From contig NZ_JAFREP010000016.1 in assembly GCF_017377855.1 (NCBI RefSeq), positions 1 through 64,000 on the forward strand: a stretch of 64,000 nt of DNA, read 5' to 3'. Below the pieces are notes generated by a model, which was not told the DNA's origin, made no database searches, and was given only the letters and a program-made list of their open reading frames with translations. The stretch is from Acanthopleuribacter pedis. GTDB lineage: Bacteria; Acidobacteriota; Holophagae; Acanthopleuribacterales; Acanthopleuribacteraceae. Positions 31,450 to 40,620 of the stretch are shown here, one piece after another. A program made the position numbers and the translations under genes. Position 1 is the first letter of the stretch. Each line of letters starts with the position of its first letter.

Positions 31450-33423
31450 ATGTCTGTGCATGAGCACCCGGCCAGGGTATACCCTGTCCACAAGAATCTT
31501 AAAGAAAACGCGGTTGTCCAAGGAATGGCGGGCTATCGGACGCTGTATGAAGCGTCCCTCGCCGACTCAGATGCTTTTTGGGGTGAAATCGCGTCCCGTA
31601 TCGATTGGTTTCATCCTTGGAGCCGGGTATCCCAATGGGATTTCCACAAGGCCCAAGTGGCTTGGTTTCTCGATGCCAAGTTAAATGTGGCCCACAACTG
31701 TATTGACCGTCATTTGGCGGAACGCGGGGATCAGACCGCGATCATCTGGGAAGCGGACAGTCCCGAGGATACCCGTCACATTAGCTATCGCGAACTCCAC
31801 GAAGAAGTGTGTCGTGCGGCTAATGCCCTGCAAGCCAACGGTGTGCGTCGCGGCGACCGGGTTTGTATCTACCTGCCGATGATCCCGGAATTGGCTTATG
31901 TGATGTTGGCCTGTGCCCGCATCGGCGCGGTTCATTCCATCGTGTTTGCAGGCTTTTCCGCGGATTCGTTGAAAGACCGCATTCTCGATTGCGAGGCCAA
32001 GTTGGTGGTCACCGCGGATGAAGGTTTGCGGGGGGGTCGGAAAATCGGCCTAAAGGCGATCACGGATCAAGCCCTGGCCAACACGCCTTGTGTTGAACGC
32101 CTGTTGGTGGTACGCCGTACCGGGGCCGAGGTGCCCATGGTTGAAGGCCGCGATCTTTGGTACCACGATGAAGTTGCCAAGCAGCGCGCCTACTGCCCCG
32201 CGGCCTGGATGGATGCGGAAGATCCACTTTTCATTCTCTATACCTCGGGTTCAACCGGCAAACCCAAGGGTGTTCTGCACACCAGCGGTGGGTACATTAC
32301 CTATGCCGCCTTTACCCATCAGTATGTGTTTGATTACCGACCGGGAGACATCTACTTCTGCGCGGCCGACATCGGCTGGGTTACCGGCCACAGTTACATC
32401 ATCTACGGTCCCTTGGCCAATGGGGCGACCACGATTATGTTTGAATCGACCCCGCTTTTCCCCGATGCCGGTCGTTACTGGGACGTGGTAGAACGGCATA
32501 AGGTCAACATTTTCTACACCGCGCCAACGGCGATTCGCGCCTTGGCTGCCGAGGGCGATGATTTTGTCAAGAAATACGACCGCTCCAGTCTGCGTGTGTT
32601 GGGGACGGTGGGTGAACCGATTAATCCCGAGGCCTGGGGTTGGTATCACGATGTTGTCGGCGAAGGCCGTTGTGCGGTGGTGGACACTTGGTGGCAAACG
32701 GAAACCGGCGGCATTATGATTACCCCGCAACCCGGTGTGAATGACATGAAACCGGGTTCGGCGACGCTGCCGTTTTACGGTGTGGAACCGGTGATTGTCG
32801 ACGAGGCATGTAACCCACAAGAAGAAACTGAGGCGACGGGTTTGCTGTGCATCGCGCGCCCCTGGCCGGGCATGGCACGCACGGTTTACGGCGATCACCA
32901 GCGCTATTTCGATACCTACTTCAGCAGGGTTCCGGGTTATTACTTCACCGGCGACGGTTGTCGCCGCGATGAGGACGGTTATTACTGGATTACCGGCCGG
33001 GTGGACGATGTGCTCAACGTTTCCGGCCACCGTTTGGGGACGGCGGAAATCGAGGCGGCCGTGAACGCCTGCGACTGGGTCGCTGAATCAGCCGTTGTCG
33101 GTTGTGCCCATGAAATCAAAGGTACCGGCATTTTTGCTTTTGTTGTGCTCAACCGTGAGAACACCGATCACGGTGACGACATGGACAAGGTTTTTACCGT
33201 CGTGCGCGAACAGGTGACCGTGGATATCGGCAAAATTGCCCGTCCCGATCACATTTTGATTTGCAGTGGTCTGCCCAAAACCCGCAGCGGCAAAATCATG
33301 CGACGGATTTTGCGGAACATCGCCAAACACGAGTACGAAGACATGGGCAACATCTCAACGCTAGCCGATCCATCCGTGGTGGCGTCCTTGATCGACGGAC
33401 ACCGCCAACGCTTTGGTAAATAA
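31450..33423 (+). CDS. acs: acetyl-CoA synthetase
   Basis: 657 residues from the ATG at 31450, seven bases after GGAGG; typical Acs length. Adenylation motifs are intact: YTSGSTGKPKGVLHTSGGY, TWWQTETGG, YYFTGDGCRRDEDGYYWITGRVDDVLNVSGHRLGTAEIE and the C-terminal PKTRSGKIMRRILR, whose lysine is the known acetylation switch. It converts acetate, ATP and CoA to acetyl-CoA, AMP and pyrophosphate. It has its own promoter with a direct-repeat operator and an intrinsic terminator, so it is monocistronic. Confidence 0.97.
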   Translation: MSVHEHPARVYPVHKNLKENAVVQGMAGYRTLYEASLADSDAFWGEIASRIDWFHPWSRVSQWDFHKAQVAWFLDAKLNVAHNCIDRHLAERGDQTAIIWEADSPEDTRHISYRELHEEVCRAANALQANGVRRGDRVCIYLPMIPELAYVMLACARIGAVHSIVFAGFSADSLKDRILDCEAKLVVTADEGLRGGRKIGLKAITDQALANTPCVERLLVVRRTGAEVPMVEGRDLWYHDEVAKQRAYCPAAWMDAEDPLFILYTSGSTGKPKGVLHTSGGYITYAAFTHQYVFDYRPGDIYFCAADIGWVTGHSYIIYGPLANGATTIMFESTPLFPDAGRYWDVVERHKVNIFYTAPTAIRALAAEGDDFVKKYDRSSLRVLGTVGEPINPEAWGWYHDVVGEGRCAVVDTWWQTETGGIMITPQPGVNDMKPGSATLPFYGVEPVIVDEACNPQEETEATGLLCIARPWPGMARTVYGDHQRYFDTYFSRVPGYYFTGDGCRRDEDGYYWITGRVDDVLNVSGHRLGTAEIEAAVNACDWVAESAVVGCAHEIKGTGIFAFVVLNRENTDHGDDMDKVFTVVREQVTVDIGKIARPDHILICSGLPKTRSGKIMRRILRNIAKHEYEDMGNISTLADPSVVASLIDGHRQRFGK

Positions 33424-33483
33424 CGGGATCTGCGTGGTGCCTTTTTCGGTGCCCGCGTTGGATCATCCGGTTAGGTGACTGAG

Positions 33484-33509
33484 AGCGAGGTTTCGGCCTC
33501 GCTTTTTTT
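33484..33509 (+). terminator. intrinsic terminator after acs
   Basis: AGCGAGG (33484-33490), loop TTTCGG, CCTCGCT (33497-33503), then a T-run to 33509. Confidence 0.93.
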
Positions 33510-33851
33510 GGGTTGGTCGATTCTCACCTGTCGCAACGGTGGGGGTTCGTTTCACGTGAGGACTCGGTTATAATTCGTAATACCCTAATACCTAAGAAGC
33601 GCGTAAGTCGTGGTGATTTAAGCTAAATATCTGGGCTGCAACGGCCTGTGAAAATGCTCTGGGCCGGCGGGTGCGGTCGTGCCCGATCCCGGTCTGCTTT
33701 TACCAAACCATTTCGCTCCAAATTTTTAGCCAAATCCCTCGCTTCAGCGCCGCTTAGGTAATAACGAACCCATCCTTTCCGGCTCACGTTGCGACCAACG
33801 CTTGGTGTTGGTGCCCCGTTATCCGGCCAATCAACATAAGTGAGTGGTTTT
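33510..33851 (+). other. 342-base intergenic region with a possible promoter
   Basis: A TATAAT (33569-33574) lies 9 bases after an 8-bp palindrome TCACGTGA (33552-33559); the -35 (TTCGTT at about 17 bases) is poor. If active it would give the next gene a leader of roughly 275 bases. A 90-codon minus-strand frame (33623-33895) crosses this region and the next start codon; it has no clear ribosome site and I do not call it. Confidence 0.3.
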
Positions 33852-34796
33852 ATGGACCTAAACCCGATCACAAGCCGACTGACCAAAGAGCTCAAACTCG
33901 AGCAGTGTTTTTTATTTGAAAAAGAGGGTCGGCAGTGGGTTGGGGATCAACCCTCCAGTCAACTGCGGCAATTTCTGGGCAAGCTGTTTCAATCTAAGCC
34001 GGAAGATTACTTTACCGAGATTCGGTTTTTTCAGATGCGCGAGGAAAAAAATGCTGTCCTGTTTCTCGCGCTTGTCCCCATTAAGATTCGCGAGACCGAA
34101 CTGCGTTTTCTCGGCCTCATCTACAACCAACAGGATCACTTCCAAGAATTGTTGCGCTACCGCGTGCTGCCCACTCATCTGCGTATGTGGGTCCATCAGA
34201 TTGCCGTGGAAGAACGACTGCGCAACAAAGACAATCCCCAATCCAAAATGCTTCTGGACGCCTTGGACGAAAAGCGGATTTACGCGGAGCAATTGGAAGA
34301 GAAAGTACAAACCCTGCGCGATCAACTCAATCGCATTCGCGAGCAGGGAATGGATCACGATCAGGAAATAAGCGCCATGCGCAAGCTGCTCGTGCATCAG
34401 GAAGAAGAATATCGCTCGCTGTCCGAGGCCTACCAGGATTTATTTGAGACCTTCGAGCAAATGCAAGGCGAACACATTGCGACCTGTGTTGATTTTGAGC
34501 AGACCATCTTCCACTTAGAAGAAGAAAACGACGAACTGGTGCGCGATCTCGCGGCTCGGTCCAATTTGCGCATTGGGCACATTCGCAAACAGCGTGATGA
34601 ACACCGTCAAATGAAAGATGACTTGGAAAAAGCCCAGGCTGAGTCGGCGCGTTACAAAGAGCAATGGGAAACGCTCAAGGCATCTTACGGCAGCATGACC
34701 CCGGAAAAGTTGGACGCCTTGCGGTCGACCATGAACCAATTGGAAAGCAAGTTGGCTTATTACCGCAAACGTTGCCTGGAGCTGGAACTAAACTGA
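33852..34796 (+). CDS. coiled-coil protein of unknown function
   Basis: 314 residues from the ATG at 33852 (a GTG 12 bases earlier is possible). Residues 1 to about 120 form a compact alpha/beta part (LKLEQCFLFEKEGRQWVGDQPSSQLRQFLGKLFQ; KNAVLFLALVPIKIRETELRFLGLIYN), followed by long coiled coils to the end (YAEQLEEKVQTLRDQLNRIREQ; LRSTMNQLESKLAYYRKRCLELEL). No signal peptide or membrane helix. It could be a polarity, motility or type IV pilus-associated scaffold, but nothing nearby supports that. Its stop overlaps the next convergent gene by nine bases. Confidence 0.75.
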   Translation: MDLNPITSRLTKELKLEQCFLFEKEGRQWVGDQPSSQLRQFLGKLFQSKPEDYFTEIRFFQMREEKNAVLFLALVPIKIRETELRFLGLIYNQQDHFQELLRYRVLPTHLRMWVHQIAVEERLRNKDNPQSKMLLDALDEKRIYAEQLEEKVQTLRDQLNRIREQGMDHDQEISAMRKLLVHQEEEYRSLSEAYQDLFETFEQMQGEHIATCVDFEQTIFHLEEENDELVRDLAARSNLRIGHIRKQRDEHRQMKDDLEKAQAESARYKEQWETLKASYGSMTPEKLDALRSTMNQLESKLAYYRKRCLELELN

Positions 34797-35030
34797 GTCC
34801 TCACCCTTTTTTTGTGTTGCCGTGCGGTCCAGGCGTTTGGCGATCACCGTGGTGGCGTTAAAGAAACCAAGCGAACTCATGAGTAAGAAGAAAACGAGCA
34901 ACATCGAACCGGTGCCCGTCATGGCGTTGCGTCCGTAAACAGCCACGCCGCAGAAAAGGAGGACCAAGCCACAGGCGATGAGGGTGCGGCTCAGCGGTCG
35001 AAACCAGGCCGGTCGGGATCCGCGACTCAT
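34788..35030 (-). CDS. small two-helix membrane protein
   Basis: 80 residues from the ATG at 35030, which overlaps the upstream stop codon as ATGA. Two hydrophobic helices are visible: LIACGLVLLFCGVAVYG and GSMLLVFFLLMSSLGFFNATTVIA, with a basic N-terminus and a charged tail. Not recognised. Translationally coupled to the lipoprotein gene, so the two products probably act together in the envelope. Confidence 0.65.
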   Translation of the reverse strand: MSRGSRPAWFRPLSRTLIACGLVLLFCGVAVYGRNAMTGTGSMLLVFFLLMSSLGFFNATTVIAKRLDRTATQKKGEDSV

Positions 35031-35581
35031 TTTTTCTCGCTTTTGTGAAAGGCCGGGTTGGTGCGGGCCGCGCTTTGGATGATGGCCTCGTAAAGGGCCG
35101 TACCTGTTTTTCCAGAGCGGCAGTTTTTGACGACGAGCCAACAAAAGGTGGGGCCGTCGGGGTGGCCGTATTTGGCGAGGTCGCGCTTTTCCAGCGCGTT
35201 TACCTGGGAAGGATCCTTCATGGCCTGTCGCGCGCGCAATCGGGCGTTGTGTCGAATAGAAAAAGCGCAGCGGGCACGCTGTGCCGTGTCGATCCCCGCC
35301 TCCTGCCAGGCTTTTTCCAAAGCGGGGATTTCAGCGACCATGGTCTCGTACCAAATGCGAATGGCCTCGTTGTCGTCGGAGGGCGGCCCTTTTTCAAAGT
35401 CCATGGGAAGGCCGCACTCGGGTTGGGGGTTGGCGCTGAAAGACAGCAACGTGGCGACCTCGGCCGCCGGTAAACAGGGGCTGAGTTGTGCCTCGGAGCA
35501 GGTGATTGTGTCACTACATGAGGCCGTCACCAGAAGGGTGAACAAAAGGACTAGAGCACGGACCATAAAACTTCCCATCAT
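35027..35581 (-). CDS. putative lipoprotein
   Basis: 184 residues. MVRALVLLFTLLVTASC carries a signal sequence ending in a lipobox-like TASC, with acylation predicted at that cysteine. The mature part has six further cysteines (for example ITCSEAQLSPCLP, PECGLP, RCAFSIRHN, TFCWLVVKNCRSG), likely disulfides. AIRIWYETMVAEIPALEKAWQ and RLRARQAMKDPSQVNALEKRD are helical. No family recognised. Two ATGs (35581, 35566) are possible. Coupled to the small membrane protein downstream. Confidence 0.68.
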   Translation of the reverse strand: MMGSFMVRALVLLFTLLVTASCSDTITCSEAQLSPCLPAAEVATLLSFSANPQPECGLPMDFEKGPPSDDNEAIRIWYETMVAEIPALEKAWQEAGIDTAQRARCAFSIRHNARLRARQAMKDPSQVNALEKRDLAKYGHPDGPTFCWLVVKNCRSGKTGTALYEAIIQSAARTNPAFHKSEKK

Positions 35582-35763
35582 AAAACCCTATTCTCACTTG
35601 TTCGCCGTTTGGGCGCAAGTACTGATAGGTGGAGACACCAACCTTTTTGTGAAGCGTTTATGATGGATTGTTTTTGCTTAAGCTGCTCTGGGTGTTGGGT
35701 TTTCAGTTTTAGTTAAAGTAATTGAAACTATAATTTTTTAACTTCGGCGCTTGAGAAGGCCGC

Positions 35764-36678
35764 TTACGCCTTGGATAAAGCGTGTTTGAGGCCCGCTTCA
35801 AGTCCCGCGGTTTTGAAATTGAAGCCGGCTTCTTCGAGTTTGCGAGGCACCACATGGGCGCCGGACAGAATCAGGGTGCGCCCCATTTCCCCGAACAACA
35901 AGCTGACCGCCAGGCCGGGCACCGGGATAAAGGTGGGCCGGCCCAGGACCTTACCCAGGGTTTTGGTGAAGCGTTTGTTGGTGGCGGCGTCGGGGGCGAC
36001 TAGGTTCACGGGGCCGCTGAGGTTGGGATTGCTTGTGCAGAAGGTGATGGCGCGAACTACGTCCTCGGTGGTAATCCAGCTCATCATTTGTTTGCCACTG
36101 CCTACGACCCCGCCGACGCCCATTTTGAAGGGGGTCAGCATCTCTTTGAGAGCGCCGCCTTGGGTGTCGAGGACGATACCGATGCGCATGTTGACCACGC
36201 GGATGCCTGCGTCGGCCGCCGGTTGGGTTGCCGCTTCCCACGCGGCACCTACCTCGGCCAAAAATCCGCCGCCCTGGGGCGCGGATTCGTCGAGGGGCCG
36301 GTTGTAATCGGTTTGATCGTAATAGCCGATGGCGGAAGCACAGGCAAAGACCGTGGGTTTTCGTTTGAGTTTGGCCATGGTTGTGGCCAGGAGGGTTGTG
36401 CTTTTGACGCGGCTATCGAGAATGCGTTTCTTTTTGGTTTCCGTCCAGGTGCCGGTGATGGTTTCGCCGCCCAGGTGGATGACCGCATCGAGGCCTTCCA
36501 GGTGTTCTTTGTCCAGGTCGCCGTTGGCGGGATCCCAAACGATGGTGGAAACCTTGTCAAACCCGGTGTGTGAGCGGCCGGGGCGAACCAATTGATAAAT
36601 GTGAAAGCCTCGGGTTTGAAGGTGCGCGACCAATTGTTTGCCGATCATACCGCTTGCGCCGCCAATCGCAATTTTCAT
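35764..36678 (-). CDS. TIGR01777-family NAD(P)-dependent oxidoreductase (YfcH-like)
   Basis: 304 residues from the ATG at 36678 behind GGCGGAG; the open frame upstream only overlaps alkB. MKIAIGGASGMIGKQLVAHLQTRGF is an intact Rossmann motif, followed by DAVIHLGGETITG, STTLLATTMA, the active Tyr-like ASAIGYYDQT and the family C-terminal KRFTKTLGKVLGRPTFIPVPGLAVSLLFGEMG. Family function is poorly defined. It lies 26 bases after alkB in the same direction. It is an intact relative of the degenerate domain at 9189-10523. Confidence 0.9.
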   Translation of the reverse strand: MKIAIGGASGMIGKQLVAHLQTRGFHIYQLVRPGRSHTGFDKVSTIVWDPANGDLDKEHLEGLDAVIHLGGETITGTWTETKKKRILDSRVKSTTLLATTMAKLKRKPTVFACASAIGYYDQTDYNRPLDESAPQGGGFLAEVGAAWEAATQPAADAGIRVVNMRIGIVLDTQGGALKEMLTPFKMGVGGVVGSGKQMMSWITTEDVVRAITFCTSNPNLSGPVNLVAPDAATNKRFTKTLGKVLGRPTFIPVPGLAVSLLFGEMGRTLILSGAHVVPRKLEEAGFNFKTAGLEAGLKHALSKA

Positions 36679-36704
36679 AGCTCCGCCTCGTGGGGCGGTT
36701 GTCG

Positions 36705-37757
36705 TTAGCCGCCCGGATGTTTTTGGTGTGCGCGTACCAAGGGGTCCATTACCCTGCGCCAAAGGGGGGGAATCATTGCCAATAATATCATTCCCGCGTA
36801 ACCGGTGGGGAGTTGTGGGCTTTCGTCGAAGTGGCGCAGGGTTTGGTAGCGACGGGTGGGATTGGCGTGGTGATCGGAATGGCGCTGTAGGTGGAACAGG
36901 AACCGGTTGGTAAGCCAATGGTCGGCATTCCAAGAGTGGCGCGGGCCGACCTTCTCGTAGCGACCGTCCGCGAGCAGGCGACGCTGCAGGCCGTAGTGTT
37001 CGATGTAATTGACCATTTCCAGCAAAATAACTGCAACCAGTGCTTGCAGATAGAAGTACAACAGTCCAGGAAAACCGCCCAATAGCCAGGCCGCGAAGCC
37101 GAGCAGGATCGGGCATAAGCTGTACCCGATCATGGCGTTGTGGTGGGACCAAAACGCCAGTTTCTTGCGGCTGAGGCGGCGTTGCTCCAAGCCCCACGCG
37201 TGCTGATAACTACCGAAAATGGAGCGCACTACAAAAACGTACAGCGACTCACCGAAGCGGGCGGTGGCGGGGTCCTTGGGGGTGGCCACGTTGGCGTGGT
37301 GACCGTGGTTGTGTTCGATAATAAAGTGGAGGTAACAGACCGGGGCGAGCAGCATTTTGGCCATGAATTGCTCGAATTTGTTGTTGCGGTGGCCTAACTC
37401 GTGGGCCAAGGTGATGCCTAGAGAACCGGTGACCATGCCCGCGGCAAGTGCCGCCAGGCCGATGACCCACCAAGGCTGGGTCTGCCAACTCAATGCCCAG
37501 GCGCCGCCAAGTGCTACCATCCATTGGATGGGGACAAAGGTATAGGTCAGGAAACGGAAAATGCGGTCATTTTTGAGCTTCGTGTATTGGCCGTCGCTTA
37601 GATTGCGGGTGTCCCGGCCGATCATATGGTCCAGGCAGGGGACCAAGCCGAACACGAACAGCGGTGTGGCGAGATGCCACATGCCGCCCATGTGGGTGCC
37701 GGCAAAAAAGATACAAGGCACGATGATCGCAAAAAAGCCAAATTCCCACCAACGCAT
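36705..37757 (-). CDS. alkB: AlkB-type non-haem di-iron alkane 1-monooxygenase
   Basis: 350 residues, integral membrane. All histidine boxes of alkane hydroxylases are present: HELGH (119-123), EHNHGHH (148-154) and LQRHSDHH (290-297), plus the AlkB-specific NYIEHYGL (250-257). Several membrane helices are visible (about 8-25, 32-47, 66-90, 96-118, 210-228, 234-250). AlkB hydroxylates terminal methyl groups of medium-chain alkanes or fatty acids using electrons from rubredoxin, which is not in this window. A clear GGGGGGAACC precedes the ATG. Cotranscribed with the YfcH-like oxidoreductase. Confidence 0.93.
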   Translation of the reverse strand: MRWWEFGFFAIIVPCIFFAGTHMGGMWHLATPLFVFGLVPCLDHMIGRDTRNLSDGQYTKLKNDRIFRFLTYTFVPIQWMVALGGAWALSWQTQPWWVIGLAALAAGMVTGSLGITLAHELGHRNNKFEQFMAKMLLAPVCYLHFIIEHNHGHHANVATPKDPATARFGESLYVFVVRSIFGSYQHAWGLEQRRLSRKKLAFWSHHNAMIGYSLCPILLGFAAWLLGGFPGLLYFYLQALVAVILLEMVNYIEHYGLQRRLLADGRYEKVGPRHSWNADHWLTNRFLFHLQRHSDHHANPTRRYQTLRHFDESPQLPTGYAGMILLAMIPPLWRRVMDPLVRAHQKHPGG

Positions 37758-37942
37758 GGTTCCCCCCCTGGGTCGGTATTGTTGAAGTTGACGTGCGTGT
37801 CACTTTTTTGGATTATACACGGACTTTGGCTTGGCGTTTTAAAAAAGGTTGTGGCCGGTTTTGTTGCGGATCAAAAAGAAAGATGGGTTGGTGGAAAAAT
37901 GTTACCGCTGCTTAGCGGATTTGACGGTATGAAAAGAAATAA

Positions 37943-37970
37943 AAAAAGCCGACCCGAAGGTCGGCTTTTT
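37943..37970 (-). terminator. intrinsic terminator of tRNA-His
   Basis: On minus, AAAAAGCCGACC, tetraloop TTCG, GGTCGGCTTTTT: a 12-bp stem beginning five bases after the tRNA. Confidence 0.95.
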
Positions 37971-37975
37971 ATGAG

Positions 37976-38048
37976 GGAGAGTGATGGGGTTTGAACCCAC
38001 GACCGCCGGAGCCACAATCCGGAGCTCTACCACTGAGCTACACCCTCC
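37976..38048 (-). tRNA. tRNA-His (anticodon GTG)
   Basis: 73 bases including an encoded G-1 and without CCA. GGAGGGTG pairs with CACTCTCC, with G-1 opposite C73 as required for HisRS. Anticodon stem CCGGA/TCCGG encloses TTGTGGC (anticodon GTG); the T-arm is GTGGG TTCGAAC CCCAT. Confidence 0.96.
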
Positions 38049-38066
38049 ATTGTCAAACAAGGCCAA

Positions 38067-38095
38067 AGGATACATGAAACCTTTTTGCATGACAA
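38067..38095 (-). promoter_or_regulatory. promoter of tRNA-His
   Basis: On minus, TTGTCA (38095-38090), 17-base spacer, TATCCT (38072-38067), 18 bases before the tRNA. Confidence 0.72.
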
Positions 38096-38135
38096 GTAAA
38101 AAAAGAAAAAGAATTGAAATGGGGGTTAAGCCTTT

Positions 38136-38909
38136 CTAGGGGAGTGGTTTAGGTGCTGCTTTTGGGACGGTTAGGGCCTGCCCCGGACTGATGTGGTTCC
38201 CCACCAAACCATTTAGCGCGCGCAGCTCATCCACGGGTACGCCATAGGTTCGAGCGATGCTGTACAAGGTGTCGCCTTTGAGCACGGTGTGGCGCAGCGG
38301 GGTTTGTGGATTCAGGTTGCCCAAGTGGCGATTACCGATGATTGCCGCCGCGCGAATTTTTTCCACGTAGTTTTGGGTTTCCTCGCGTACGAAGGGGCGA
38401 ACTTCCTCCCAGGTCAGGCTGTTGCGTGCCGCCATGGTGCGTCTCAGATCACCCTCGCCCAAGTTGTAGGCGGCCAACACCAGGTCCCAGCTCGCGAATT
38501 TCCCGCGCAGGTAACGCAAGTATCTTGCCGCGGCGGCACCGGCTTTTATGGGTTCCAGGCGTTGATCGGTGCGACCGCGAACGACCAAACCGAAGGCCGT
38601 GGCTGTTTCACGTTTGAATTGGAACATGCCGACCGCCCCGGTAGGGCTTTCCACATGGTTGCGAAACGAGCTTTCAATCAGCGCCAGCCATACCAAATCC
38701 TCCGGCACACCCTCGGCGCGAAAAAGCGGGCGGATGAGGGGAACGAAATACTCGGCACGGTCCAAAGCGTCGCGGGTTTGATCCCGACGTTCGACAAGGA
38801 GAAAGTCCTGCCATTTCAGCGTTTCAGCGCGCTCGCGGTGGAGTGGGAAACCCTTGGCTTCCGCGGTGGGAAATGTAAACGCATGGAGCAAACACAAGAG
38901 GGTGATCAT
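38136..38909 (-). CDS. secreted lytic transglycosylase with LysM (MltD-like)
   Basis: 257 residues. A short signal peptide (MITLLCLLHAFTFPTAEAKG) precedes an SLT domain: catalytic Glu79 in LALIESSFRNHVESPTGAVGMFQFKRETATAFGL and AAYNLGEGDLRR. One LysM follows (about 208-251: HTVLKGDTLYSIARTYGVPVDELRALNGLVGNHISPGQAL). It cleaves peptidoglycan glycan strands in the periplasm. Shorter than E. coli MltD, which has two LysM domains. No strong ribosome site is visible before the ATG. Confidence 0.92.
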   Translation of the reverse strand: MITLLCLLHAFTFPTAEAKGFPLHRERAETLKWQDFLLVERRDQTRDALDRAEYFVPLIRPLFRAEGVPEDLVWLALIESSFRNHVESPTGAVGMFQFKRETATAFGLVVRGRTDQRLEPIKAGAAAARYLRYLRGKFASWDLVLAAYNLGEGDLRRTMAARNSLTWEEVRPFVREETQNYVEKIRAAAIIGNRHLGNLNPQTPLRHTVLKGDTLYSIARTYGVPVDELRALNGLVGNHISPGQALTVPKAAPKPLP

Positions 38910-39179
38910 GGTTGAGGGTCCCTTTCAATTTGGGTGGATGGGTGCGGTGGAAGGTGCGGGCGCAGCGCGGCGGTGTTTTTCAAAAGCCTGATCCATGGGG
39001 AGACAGCCTAAAAAGTAGCATAAATCAGGCCGGCATTTCGTGTTGTGCAAGGATGCGGCGGGGAACCACGTCTTACACGGGGGGCTCGGTGGATTTTGGG
39101 AGGCCGTGTAATGGTGAAAAGCATCGCCCTGGAAGCGAAGACCTTACGTTAGAATGGAACCCAGGAGGGACCGGCACCC

Positions 39180-40592
39180 ATGAAACTTGAAGTGGTGGTC
39201 TTGATATTGTTACACGGGCTGGGGCTTGCCTCGGCGGTGCGGGTTGTCATGGAAGACCGCTCGCCCCAGGGTGCCATCGCTTGGGCATTGTCGCTGACGG
39301 TGTTCCCCCTTGTGGCGTTACCGGTGTATTGGGTGTTCGGGGGACGGCGGTTTCACGGTTACGTGGCGGCCAGGCGTCGCGATGATCTAAATATGTTTCG
39401 GCATTCCAAGACCTTGGAAGCGCAACTGCCGCCGTTTCTGGCACCTCGCGAAACACGGGTTCACTCGGGGTTAGCCCGTATCGCCTACGGTTCCTGGCTG
39501 GAAGGACACCGGGCCGGGTTGCTTATTGACGGCAAGGCCACGTTCGACGCTATGTTTTCGGCGATGGAGCGTGCCGAACACACTGTATGGGTTCAATTCT
39601 TTGCGATTCACAACGATCAGCTAGGGCTGGCTTTTTGTGAGCAACTCGCGGTTTGTGCGGGGCGCGGCCTGACCGTTTTGCTGCTTTACGATCCTATGGG
39701 CAGTCACCAATTGAGCCGCCGGCAGTTACGCCTCTTGGCCGACGCCGGGGTTCGTGTCGCTTCTTTTTCGACGGTGCGTGGCTTGGGCAAGCGGTTCCAA
39801 ATCAATTTCCGCAACCATCGCAAACTGGTGATTGTCGACGGCGAGACGGCTTTTGTCGGTGGCCACAATGTCGGTGACGATTACCTTGGCAAAAACCCCG
39901 AGCTTCCTTTTTGGCGGGATACCCACTGCTGGGTGCGCGGCCCCGCGGTGGCCTGTCTCGAACTTGCATTTCTCGAAGATTGGCACTGGGCTACCGGAGA
40001 AATCCTGCCTTTTCAACCCGTGGTTTCGCGCGACGCCAACCCCGGCATCAAGGTATTGTCGCTGCCGACCGGACCCGCCGACGATTTTGCCGGCTGTCAC
40101 CTGATGTTCCTCGATTTGATCCACAACGCCGTGGATCGCCTGTGGATCGCGACCCCTTATTTTGTGCCCGATCCAGCGGTCATCGCGGCCTTAACCCTTG
40201 CCGCGGTGCGGGGGGTCGAGGTGCGGGTGCTTCTGCCGGAACGCGCCGATCACCTCGCCGTATACCTTTCCTCGTATGCCTACATTAATGAACTGGACGG
40301 TTTTGGGATTAAGTTCTACCGCTATCGACCGGGTTTCCTGCACCAAAAGGTCGTGCTTGTCGACGACGATCTCGCGGCCGTCGGCACCGCCAACTTTGAT
40401 TACCGCTCCTTTTTCCTCAACTTCGAAATTACGCTGCTTTTCCATGACCGCGACTTCGCCGAGCAAGTGCGGCTCATGCTAGAGGCCGACTTCGCGCGGG
40501 GGCGGCGGGTGACGGCCAAATCCTTCCGGGAGCGCCCCTTCTGGTTCCGGTTTGCGGTGAGCGTGGCGCGGCTTTTTGCGCCGCTCCAGTGA
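39180..40592 (+). CDS. cls: cardiolipin synthase (PLD family)
   Basis: 470 residues. Two N-terminal membrane helices (VVVLILLHGLGLASAVRVV; WALSLTVFPLVALPVYWVFGG) with the PQGAIAW motif typical of Cls, then two HKD motifs: NHRKLVIVDGETAFVGGHN and LHQKVVLVDDDLAAVGTANFD. It condenses two phosphatidylglycerols (or PG with another phospholipid) into cardiolipin at the inner membrane. AGGAGGG precedes the ATG at a long spacing of about 9 bases. A repeat-rich 660-base gap follows. Confidence 0.94.
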   Translation: MKLEVVVLILLHGLGLASAVRVVMEDRSPQGAIAWALSLTVFPLVALPVYWVFGGRRFHGYVAARRRDDLNMFRHSKTLEAQLPPFLAPRETRVHSGLARIAYGSWLEGHRAGLLIDGKATFDAMFSAMERAEHTVWVQFFAIHNDQLGLAFCEQLAVCAGRGLTVLLLYDPMGSHQLSRRQLRLLADAGVRVASFSTVRGLGKRFQINFRNHRKLVIVDGETAFVGGHNVGDDYLGKNPELPFWRDTHCWVRGPAVACLELAFLEDWHWATGEILPFQPVVSRDANPGIKVLSLPTGPADDFAGCHLMFLDLIHNAVDRLWIATPYFVPDPAVIAALTLAAVRGVEVRVLLPERADHLAVYLSSYAYINELDGFGIKFYRYRPGFLHQKVVLVDDDLAAVGTANFDYRSFFLNFEITLLFHDRDFAEQVRLMLEADFARGRRVTAKSFRERPFWFRFAVSVARLFAPLQ

Positions 40593-40620
40593 GGATGCTT
40601 TGGGGCAGACCCAGCAGGGC

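Noticed and set aside
33623..33895. 90-codon minus-strand frame with a plausible segment (RKGWVRYYLSGAEARDLAKNL)
   Set aside because: It crosses the start of the coiled-coil gene and has no ribosome site; the resemblance to a real peptide is not enough to call it.
36679..37197. N-terminal extension of the YfcH-like frame
   Set aside because: It overlaps the C-terminal part of alkB; the Rossmann motif begins exactly at the ATG 36678.
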